Below are positions 37,714 through 44,898 of a DNA stretch of 64,000 bases, piece by piece. Every line of letters starts with the position of its first letter. Within the stretch, counting starts at the first letter, position 1. This DNA is from Dyadobacter alkalitolerans DSM 23607 (GTDB lineage: Bacteria > Bacteroidota > Bacteroidia > Cytophagales > Spirosomataceae). The stretch is from contig NZ_AUAS01000001.1 in the NCBI RefSeq assembly GCF_000428845.1, positions 186,001-250,000 on the forward strand. The letters run 5' to 3'. Below the pieces are notes generated by a model. That model had not been told where the DNA came from and searched no databases. It worked only from the letters and a program-made list of their open reading frames with translations. The translations under genes were made by a program, and so were the position numbers.

Positions 37714-38471
37714 TGAAAGAGCTTGTATCCGTTATTGTGCCCATTCTGGATCCGCAGATCAATCCCACAGAGGAGCGGCTCTTGCATCACTGCCTCAACA
37801 CGCTCGATAAATATCCTGTCATTTTTATCACTTTTGAAGGCGCCGATCTATCCATCGTGAAGGAACACAATGAAGATATCGACGTTATTTATTTTCCAAA
37901 AAAATACTTCCAGTCCAGATCTACGCTTGCAGGGTTGTTCTTAATGGAAGATTTCTATGACCGGTTCAGCTGGTGCGACTTTCTGCTGATCCACGAACTG
38001 AACAGCTGGGTTGTGCGCGATGAGCTTTATTATTGGTGCAAACAAGGTTATGATTATTTAAAAGCCGGACCACTCGAAGACGACAATATCAAACGGCTGG
38101 CAGGCGTCGTTTCCAGGATTTCCGGATTGAAAGAAGACGAAAAACGACTGTTTGGTCAAGCATATGCGAACAATGGGATTTATCTTTGCCGCATTGAGCG
38201 CATGATCAGTACAATCAAATCAAAGCAAAAAGAGGTTTACACGTATCGGCACAGCGAAAATTTCCTGCACGCCGATTCTGTCTTCTGGGACCTGGAAGCA
38301 AACCGTTTCTGGCCACATTTAAGGAAGCCTACGCCCATCGTTCGGGATCATTTTGCGGTGGACGCAGCCAATACCAATTTTAACAAGACGTTACCTTTTG
38401 CATTAACCGGCATTTTGAAGGAAAATATTCATCATTTGCCTTATTTTAAATCATTGCCGGAAGCGGATTAA
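37713..38471 (+). CDS. DUF5672 putative glycosyltransferase
   Basis: A 252-aa protein matching my recollection of the DUF5672 family, found in glycan clusters and assumed to be glycosyltransferases. Visible landmarks are the N-terminal VSVIVPILDP, the central FSWCDFLLIHELNSWVVRDEL and KQGYDYLKAG, and NNGIYLCRIERM. It overlaps the previous stop by 1 nt and is sandwiched between two GT8-like paralogs. Donor and acceptor are unknown. Confidence 0.8.
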   Translation: MKELVSVIVPILDPQINPTEERLLHHCLNTLDKYPVIFITFEGADLSIVKEHNEDIDVIYFPKKYFQSRSTLAGLFLMEDFYDRFSWCDFLLIHELNSWVVRDELYYWCKQGYDYLKAGPLEDDNIKRLAGVVSRISGLKEDEKRLFGQAYANNGIYLCRIERMISTIKSKQKEVYTYRHSENFLHADSVFWDLEANRFWPHLRKPTPIVRDHFAVDAANTNFNKTLPFALTGILKENIHHLPYFKSLPEAD

Positions 38472-38477
38472 TTGCAC

Positions 38478-39428
38478 ATGAATATTATTTATACGGTTTG
38501 TAACAGAATCAACCTTGCCCATGCGCTTGCTTTGGCGGATTCGGTTCTGCTTCACCAGCCGAACCATACTTTTTACTTGGCCTGGGTCGATAATGTGCCC
38601 GTACAAGTTCCTCCGCACGTTAAATTACTGACCATTGAGCAGGCAGAAATCCCAGCCTGGGAAAGTATGAATGCCCAATATTATCATTTTGAATTACTCG
38701 CAGCCTGCCGTCCGTGGTTCGCATTAGCACTGCTGCGGCTGCATAGCGAATGCAAAAACCTTATTTTCCTGGCGCCAACTGTTCTGTTGGTTAAGCCATT
38801 CGGGGAAGTGATAAATGACGCCTCAGACATTCACCTGACACCGAACATTAGAAAGCCGCTTGCGCCTTCGAAGTTGCTGGATGACAAGCGGATTTTGAAC
38901 ATTGGTATGTTCCATTCGGGCAGCTGGATGTTGAAAGTTGGTGAACAAACAACGAAATTGCTTCGCTGGTGGGCCGAAAGGACCATCGACCGGGCTGAGT
39001 TCGATCTGTGCAACGGGAAGAATATGGATCAATTATGGCTTAATTATACATTGGTCTGGATTCCCAAAACGACCCAGATTGCACATCCGGGCTGGCATTA
39101 CGGGCTGCATTCCATCCTTAATCACGACCTTCAAACCAAAAACGGGGATCATTACATTGAAGGAAAGCCAATAATCTCCCTTGATTTCGCAGGACTGGAC
39201 TATTTCGATCCCGTGTGGTCAAATCATATCGGCCTAATGTCTTCAAACAGAGCATTTCATGCGTTATTTGATAACTACAAAAAAACGTTGACCAAGTATA
39301 AGCATTCACTTCCTGCCGATCGCATGCCTGGCTTTGGCAAGCCCGCAAAAATCAGGGAAAACAGGATTTTAAGAAATAACATTGCAGCAAAATTAAAATC
39401 AATTACTGCATTTATTGACCAGTTTTAA
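38478..39428 (+). CDS. GT8-like protein lacking the DxD motif
   Basis: A 316-aa paralog of the protein at 36730, sharing the N-terminal strand pattern (IIYTVCNRINLAHALALADS), NIGMFHSG, RWWAER, DLCNGKNMDQLWLNY and the C-terminal fold. At the metal-binding site the aligned sequence is NLIFLAPTVLLV, so D-x-D is replaced by A99-P-T101. It may be an inactive partner or use another metal site. ATG at 38478 is preferred to a TTG two codons earlier. It ends 23 bp before a GT2 gene. Confidence 0.8.
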   Translation: MNIIYTVCNRINLAHALALADSVLLHQPNHTFYLAWVDNVPVQVPPHVKLLTIEQAEIPAWESMNAQYYHFELLAACRPWFALALLRLHSECKNLIFLAPTVLLVKPFGEVINDASDIHLTPNIRKPLAPSKLLDDKRILNIGMFHSGSWMLKVGEQTTKLLRWWAERTIDRAEFDLCNGKNMDQLWLNYTLVWIPKTTQIAHPGWHYGLHSILNHDLQTKNGDHYIEGKPIISLDFAGLDYFDPVWSNHIGLMSSNRAFHALFDNYKKTLTKYKHSLPADRMPGFGKPAKIRENRILRNNIAAKLKSITAFIDQF

Positions 39429-39451
39429 TTAACCAGCCGAACCAGAACTAT

Positions 39452-40339
39452 ATGCACTTCCTAAAAAAAATGACGCAGGACTTGCGGAGTTTTCTATCTG
39501 AACTGAAAATCAACGGCACTCAGAATACGGCTGATCAGCAGGATTATCCCAAACTCACCATCATTACGCCTTCCTATAACCAGGCCGACTATCTGGAAAG
39601 GACGATTCTGAGTGTTTTAAACCAAAGTTATCCTAACCTCGAATACATTATCGTAGATGGAGGCTCCACGGATCACAGCGTTGAAGTGATCAAGAAATAC
39701 GAAAAATATCTCTCCTGGTGGGTTTCTGAAAAGGACAGAGGGCAGGTGCACGCGATTAATAAAGCGCTGGAAAGAGCAACGGGAGACTACATTGGCTTCC
39801 AAAATTCGGACGATGTATATTTTCCGGACACGTTTGCTCGTTTTGGGAAAGCGGCCAAGAGCCAGGAAGACGATATTATTTATGGTGACCTGTATATGAT
39901 CACGCCGGATGACGAAGTGACAGAAATCCTGAAAACAACGTCATACAGCTTTGAATGTCAGATTTTGGAAGGAATGCAGATTCATAACCAAACGCTATTT
40001 TTCAAAAGGGCATTGGTAGAAAAATACGGCAAATTCGACGAATCTTACCGGTTTGCCTTCGACTATGAATTTATCACGCGTTACACATACCAGAAATCGA
40101 CAAAAGTGCGGAAAGTGGAGGGCTTGGGAGGCGCATTGCGCGTGCACCCGGATGCAAAGTCATCCACGATCGCATCTGTTGGAAAAGAGGAACATGCCAA
40201 AATCCAGAAATTGTACATTTCAACGAACGGTTCAGCAGCTCTCAACAAAATAAGGTATCTTTGGTGCCGAGTTCGTAAAATTCTCTATTTCGCGGTGCGA
40301 TTAGATTTACAATATATCCGTTTCAGATTTTCCAGATGA
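39452..40339 (+). CDS. Glycosyltransferase family 2
   Basis: Inverting GT-A glycosyltransferase of 295 aa. The N-terminal signature TIITPSYNQADYLERTILSVLNQSYPNLEYI is visible in part at residues 36-66, followed by VDGGSTDHS, the donor motif FQNSDDVYFPD (DD pair), and GMQIHNQTLFFKRAL. There is no membrane segment. The TGA overlaps the next ATG by 4 nt. The sugar is unknown. Confidence 0.93.
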   Translation: MHFLKKMTQDLRSFLSELKINGTQNTADQQDYPKLTIITPSYNQADYLERTILSVLNQSYPNLEYIIVDGGSTDHSVEVIKKYEKYLSWWVSEKDRGQVHAINKALERATGDYIGFQNSDDVYFPDTFARFGKAAKSQEDDIIYGDLYMITPDDEVTEILKTTSYSFECQILEGMQIHNQTLFFKRALVEKYGKFDESYRFAFDYEFITRYTYQKSTKVRKVEGLGGALRVHPDAKSSTIASVGKEEHAKIQKLYISTNGSAALNKIRYLWCRVRKILYFAVRLDLQYIRFRFSR

Positions 40340-41667
40340 ATTGGAGTCTACTAAACATAGCCACAAACTTTAATAATCTCAGATATTCCGTTGGCATCGC
40401 CATGATGTTCAACGGTTTTCCGCTGATATTTTTTATCCGCGATACACTGGGAATCGGGCCGGCCAGTAGCGTTTTCACCGCCATTTTCTTTTCACTGGCG
40501 CTTACGATGATGGTGCCTATGCACCTATTCAAAAGACTTTACAAGCCAAATGTGATATTGTTCAATCTGGGTCTTGGCTTCCTGCTGCTTACACTATATT
40601 ATTTCTTTTTTATTAATAAACAGGGGAAGGCGGTTGCGGATATTGGTAACTACGTGTTCATTTTCGGCTTCCTCGTTCTGCTGCTGCACGTTCCCAATGA
40701 TGTCAAGGAAACGTTGGTAATGATCCTGTTTCTGATGTCATTATTTACTAATATAACCCTTGTCTACTCCATTTTGACGGACCCCAACTGGACGCCGGGA
40801 ATGCGTGCTGCGGTAAATTTCGCCAACGAAGGAGCGCAACCCGGTGGAAATCCGCACATTACAGCCCGAAATGGCATCATTTGCATGTTAACCGGGATGG
40901 TCATGCTGAACCGGACACCGGGGATCATTACGAAATTATTCCTTTTCTTTTCTGTCCTGTTTGGCCTCGGTGTTATTGTTATTTCACTTGCCAAATCCAG
41001 TTATCTGGCTGTCGGGCTGATGATAGGTGCTTATTTTGTTTTGCATTTTAAGATTTCCAATGTGTTTACTGCCATAGGAAGTGCCTTTAAGCTGCGGAAT
41101 ATGGCATTCATTATCTTGATATTGATCGGGCTCAGGTATTTTCTAATCCGCTACGGCAACATTCTGGATATGCTCCTGGGTTATTGGGACATGTTCCAAA
41201 ATAGGATTATGGACGTAATTTTTACTTCAACCGGGGTTCGGATTACGGATACAGCTGATACGGATGCTTCCGCAATGGGGCGCGTGGGCGGTTTTGCAGA
41301 GTTTACAGAAACATTCTTTTCCTGGGACGTTTTCCTCGGCCGGGGCTTTAAATCGGATTACCTGGATATTCCGCTTCTTGAATCCTGGGTAAGTCATGGA
41401 ATCTTCGGGTTTGTATTTTTCGCAGGATTCAATTTCTTCCTGTTCATCTACGCCATGCGCGAGATCCGGAGATATACCAATCCGCTAACAACATTCCTGG
41501 CCTATTTCTTTCTGTCTTTAATGGTGTTGCTGTTCACCGGCGGGAGGCCTTTCGACATTGCATTCTGGTTTCCTTATTTGGTTATGATCCGTTTTTTGGG
41601 AATCAAATATCTCGACAATATTTCCAGAAGGCCGGTTGCAGCCCAACTCACAACGGTTACCAGCTAA
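40336..41667 (+). CDS. O-antigen polymerase/ligase-like membrane protein
   Basis: A 443-aa polytopic inner-membrane protein with about 10-11 hydrophobic segments and a long central periplasmic-type loop (about 275-330, with many Asp and Arg). The layout and sequence style fit the Wzy/WaaL superfamily, although these proteins are poorly conserved and the assignment rests on topology and context. It overlaps the GT2 gene by 4 nt. A Wzy-like protein in a locus with an ABC exporter is unexpected and is discussed as a finding. Confidence 0.72.
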   Translation: MNWSLLNIATNFNNLRYSVGIAMMFNGFPLIFFIRDTLGIGPASSVFTAIFFSLALTMMVPMHLFKRLYKPNVILFNLGLGFLLLTLYYFFFINKQGKAVADIGNYVFIFGFLVLLLHVPNDVKETLVMILFLMSLFTNITLVYSILTDPNWTPGMRAAVNFANEGAQPGGNPHITARNGIICMLTGMVMLNRTPGIITKLFLFFSVLFGLGVIVISLAKSSYLAVGLMIGAYFVLHFKISNVFTAIGSAFKLRNMAFIILILIGLRYFLIRYGNILDMLLGYWDMFQNRIMDVIFTSTGVRITDTADTDASAMGRVGGFAEFTETFFSWDVFLGRGFKSDYLDIPLLESWVSHGIFGFVFFAGFNFFLFIYAMREIRRYTNPLTTFLAYFFLSLMVLLFTGGRPFDIAFWFPYLVMIRFLGIKYLDNISRRPVAAQLTTVTS

Positions 41668-41728
41668 TTCCTTTTACAATAAATCGTCATGCTGCTTTTT
41701 CATAGCCATGTGACGAGAAACCCTGCTC

Positions 41729-42778
41729 ATGAGAGACCGCGTTGAACAATTAGATGGATTAAGAGGCATTTTTTCTATTCTCGTAATCGCACACCATCAT
41801 AATGCGTTCAAGGAATCGGTTTTTTACAACAACTTTTTTGTCATCAATTCCAGCCTTTTTGTTGACTTTTTCTTTGTACTAAGCGGTTTCGTGATTGCGA
41901 TGAATTATGTGAACAGGATCAGCAATCCCAGAGACTTTGGCACATTCCTGAAAAAGCGATTCATAAGGCTCTTCCCGCTGCTGTTTTATACAGAAGTCAT
42001 TTTTATAATCGCGAGTCTGATCGGCGAAAACAGCCCGATGAAAAATGTGGGCGAACTTGGCATGCGCTATTACGCTTATACGGCCTTTGACACCCTTACT
42101 TTCATGGGTTCCGCACCTGTTTTCGGCTCCTGGGTCAGCAATAATTATCCTGCCTGGTCCATATCGTCCGAAATGATCTCCTATGCGGTCTTCGGGCTGG
42201 TTATCTTGTTGTTACCAAAAATCAAATACATCTCCTTTGCCGTAATCGCCTTGCTTTCGAGCCTTTTTATTATTTCAAAAGGTGAATATTTGCTGGCTTA
42301 CGACTATGGCTTTGTCCGAGGATTGCTGTGTTTTTCGCTGGGTATCTTTACGAATCTGTTGCTTAGTAAGCGAACATTCAGCCTGTCTGCGTTCGAAATC
42401 CCCTTCCTGATCTTCCTTATTGCTGCCATGTATTTGGTACATCATTGGGAGCTGAATTTATGGAAGCTTGTTTTTCCTTTCATATTCGCAGTCGGGATCA
42501 TTATTTTTGCGAGCTCGAAAGGCGTTGTAACGCAAGTGCTTAAAAGTGAGCCATTTCAGTATTTGGGTAAAATATCCTACTCCATTTATCTCAACCACGC
42601 CATTGTACTAATTCTCGTGAATGTGGTGCTTTTTCGGGCACTGAAATCGCCCGTTAATGAGGGCATGATCGCCATTTCACTAGTGACCTCTATTTCCCTG
42701 ACGATCCTTTATTCTCACTTTACATACGAATTTATCGAGAAAAGGGCTGGGAAACTTTTGAAGAAAATCCTGGAATGA
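41729..42778 (+). CDS. OafA/YrhL-type acyltransferase 3
   Basis: Inner-membrane O-acyltransferase of 349 aa that modifies surface sugars, usually with acetyl groups. The family signature is at the N-terminus (RVEQLDGLRGIFSILVIAHH with the conserved His, then FFFVLSGFVIA), and about ten hydrophobic helices follow. It starts 61 bp after the polymerase-like gene and is the last gene that clearly belongs to the glycan operon. It is a candidate for chain decoration or a terminal cap. Confidence 0.93.
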   Translation: MRDRVEQLDGLRGIFSILVIAHHHNAFKESVFYNNFFVINSSLFVDFFFVLSGFVIAMNYVNRISNPRDFGTFLKKRFIRLFPLLFYTEVIFIIASLIGENSPMKNVGELGMRYYAYTAFDTLTFMGSAPVFGSWVSNNYPAWSISSEMISYAVFGLVILLLPKIKYISFAVIALLSSLFIISKGEYLLAYDYGFVRGLLCFSLGIFTNLLLSKRTFSLSAFEIPFLIFLIAAMYLVHHWELNLWKLVFPFIFAVGIIIFASSKGVVTQVLKSEPFQYLGKISYSIYLNHAIVLILVNVVLFRALKSPVNEGMIAISLVTSISLTILYSHFTYEFIEKRAGKLLKKILE

Positions 42779-42846
42779 AAATTGATGAAGGCAGGTAAAC
42801 CTTTCATGCTATTGAATGGTTATTCTAACAAACCAAAGCAGAAATC

Positions 42847-43143
42847 ATGGCCACATTTTCAGAACTTATCCAAGGTAACAAGCCTGTGCTAGTCGATTTT
42901 TCAGCCGAATGGTGCGGACCTTGTAAAATGATGAAGCCGATTTTAGAAAAGGTGAAATCAGAACTCGGCGATTCCGCAACGATCATTAAAGTGGACGTTG
43001 ATAAGAATAAATCAGCCGCTAATGCTTACAAAATCCAGGGCGTTCCTACCTTGATCGTTTTCAAGCATGGCAAACCCATGTGGAGACAATCGGGCGTTGT
43101 TCAGGCAGACCAGCTAAAATCCATTATCCAAAAATACATTTAA
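42847..43143 (+). CDS. trxA: Thioredoxin
   Basis: Cytosolic disulfide reductase of 98 aa, the usual thioredoxin size. The redox motif is EWCGPCKMMKPIL (C23, C26), and the cis-Pro lies in IQGVPTLIVFKHG. No signal peptide. It starts 68 bp after the acyltransferase gene on the same strand, so it may be read through from the glycan operon. Several thioredoxin paralogs are usual in such genomes, so the symbol is by family. Confidence 0.95.
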   Translation: MATFSELIQGNKPVLVDFSAEWCGPCKMMKPILEKVKSELGDSATIIKVDVDKNKSAANAYKIQGVPTLIVFKHGKPMWRQSGVVQADQLKSIIQKYI

Positions 43144-43167
43144 TTTTCAACCCAACTCCGCAAGATT

Positions 43168-43728
43168 TTGAGAGGCAGCAATTTAGAAGTCATTGAAAAC
43201 AAAGATTTCAACATTGAAGAATTAACTGAAACCAGTTATGAACAAGTCAAATTCCTCAACTGCACATTCTCCGATCTTTCAGGCACAGACTTCATTGATT
43301 GCGTTTTTCAGGATTGCAATATGAGCAATGCAGGCGTTAAAAACTGCAAGATTTCTGACATTGAATTTATTAACTGCAAGTTGTTGGGAATCAATTTTTC
43401 AGAATCCAAAGATTTTGCCTTTGCAGCTAAATTTGAAAGCTGCATCCTGGATTATGCGATTTTTGAACAAAAGAAATTGAACAAATCCGCGTTCAGCAAT
43501 TGCAAAATCCACGGCGCAGACTTCACGCAAGCTGACCTTTCAAAATCAAAATTCCATAATTGCGACTTCTGGGACGCTGTTTTTGCCAACACCAATCTGG
43601 CAGGCGTCGACTTTTCCAGCAGCAAGAATTTTACCATTGACCCAACCAGCAACAACATTCGCAAAGCCAAGTTCCTTTCCTCCGATCTGGCCGGCTTGCT
43701 GACCAAATTTGACATTATTATTAAGTAG
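43168..43728 (+). CDS. Pentapeptide-repeat protein
   Basis: A 186-aa right-handed quadrilateral beta-helix of A(D/N)LXX-type repeats (DFIDCVFQDCNMSNA, DFTQADLSKSKF, VFANTNLAGVDF). Some relatives (Qnr, McbG) mimic DNA and protect gyrase, but most have no known role. No ATG is available before residue 52; TTG at 43168 is the best start. The frame is the same as trxA, whose stop is only 24 nt upstream. Cys is frequent in the first half, as expected for inward-facing repeat positions. Confidence 0.85.
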   Translation: MRGSNLEVIENKDFNIEELTETSYEQVKFLNCTFSDLSGTDFIDCVFQDCNMSNAGVKNCKISDIEFINCKLLGINFSESKDFAFAAKFESCILDYAIFEQKKLNKSAFSNCKIHGADFTQADLSKSKFHNCDFWDAVFANTNLAGVDFSSSKNFTIDPTSNNIRKAKFLSSDLAGLLTKFDIIIK

Positions 43729-43786
43729 CATTTTGACCGCCTGAGCATTTTTTGTTTCTTGACGGCTCAAAATGACCCTTAACATT

Positions 43787-44896
43787 ATGTCACTTCAATT
43801 GTTTGCCGAAACCGTTTACACCGGTCAGGAAATCCTAAGAAACCAGCTTATACAAATCCTCGACGGCCAGATTGCCGGCATGGAATACGCAGAACCAGAC
43901 CCGGCCGTCACACGCGTCGCCAACCTGGCACCCGGCCTTTTCGACAGTCACATTAACGGCGGGGAAAAATTCTATTTCACCGAACGTGCTGACGAAGAGA
44001 CGATTGACGACATTTACCAGGCCAGCGTAAAAACCGGAACCGCCTATGTCCTGCCAACGCTCATCACATCACCTCAGGATAATATTTTAAGAGGAATCGA
44101 AGCCACCAGAAATTACATCGCTAAAAACCCGACTTCCGGCGTTTTGGGCATGCATTTGGAAGGCCCGTTCCTGAATCCAATCAAACGCGGAGCACATTTG
44201 GCGGGTTATGTTCGCAAACCGACGGACGCTGATTTACAAGAAATTATCACCCACGGAAAAGACATTATCAAGCTCATCACGATCGCGCCTGAAATGTTCA
44301 CGACAGAGCAGATCCAAATGTTGCTGGAATCCGGCATAACCGTCTCTGCGGGCCATTCCAATGCCACTTATGACGAAGCTACGGCTGCATTTAACCAGGG
44401 AATTCAATTGGTAACGCACTTATACAATGCGATGTCAGCATTCGGTCACCGCGCACCTGGATTAGTCGGTGCTACATTTGACAACGAGAATGTATACGCC
44501 CCATTGATTATCGATGGCGTGCATTGCGATTTCGGCGCGGCAAGTGTAGCTTATAAGATCAAGAAAGACAAGCTGTTCCTGATTTCGGACGCATTGTTTT
44601 TGGGGGAAAAAGTGACCGAATTCAAGTGGGGTGAATTTGATGCCTATTTGAAAGATGGCCGCTATACAAATTCGGACGGTAATCTGGCAGGAGCCACCAT
44701 TTCACTGCCGGATGCAGTCCGTAATGCAGTGAATGTGATTGGAATCCCCTTGCAGGAAGCGATTGAAATGGCCACAATCAGGCCAGCACGTGCCTTAGGA
44801 TTGGAAAAACAGATCGGCAGCATTGCCATCGGTTACCCGGCAACATTCACCACATTTGACAACAATCTTGAAAATTTCTCGGTTTTGAAAATGTAA
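43787..44896 (+). CDS. nagA: N-acetylglucosamine-6-phosphate deacetylase
   Basis: Amidohydrolase of about 369 aa that removes the acetyl group from GlcNAc-6-P in amino-sugar catabolism and cell-wall recycling. Metal and substrate motifs are visible: DSHINGG, HLEGPFLNP (Glu ligand), SAGHSNATYDEA and THLYNAMSAF (His ligands), DGVHCDF and the catalytic Asp in LISDALF. ATG at 43787 (MSLQLFAETVYTG) is chosen; an ATG five codons earlier is possible. Its stop lies 2 bp from the stop of the convergent radical SAM gene. Confidence 0.95.
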   Translation: MSLQLFAETVYTGQEILRNQLIQILDGQIAGMEYAEPDPAVTRVANLAPGLFDSHINGGEKFYFTERADEETIDDIYQASVKTGTAYVLPTLITSPQDNILRGIEATRNYIAKNPTSGVLGMHLEGPFLNPIKRGAHLAGYVRKPTDADLQEIITHGKDIIKLITIAPEMFTTEQIQMLLESGITVSAGHSNATYDEATAAFNQGIQLVTHLYNAMSAFGHRAPGLVGATFDNENVYAPLIIDGVHCDFGAASVAYKIKKDKLFLISDALFLGEKVTEFKWGEFDAYLKDGRYTNSDGNLAGATISLPDAVRNAVNVIGIPLQEAIEMATIRPARALGLEKQIGSIAIGYPATFTTFDNNLENFSVLKM

Positions 44897-44898
44897 TG

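Noticed and set aside
42847..43728. A single frameshifted or nonsense-broken thioredoxin-pentapeptide fusion gene
   Set aside because: Both halves are complete domains of normal size and the trxA stop follows the full fold, so two genes are the simpler reading.
43729..43774. Inverted repeat CATTTTGA / TCAAAATG before nagA as a terminator
   Set aside because: The arms are 8 bp with a 30-nt spacer and no T tract follows, so it is too weak to call.
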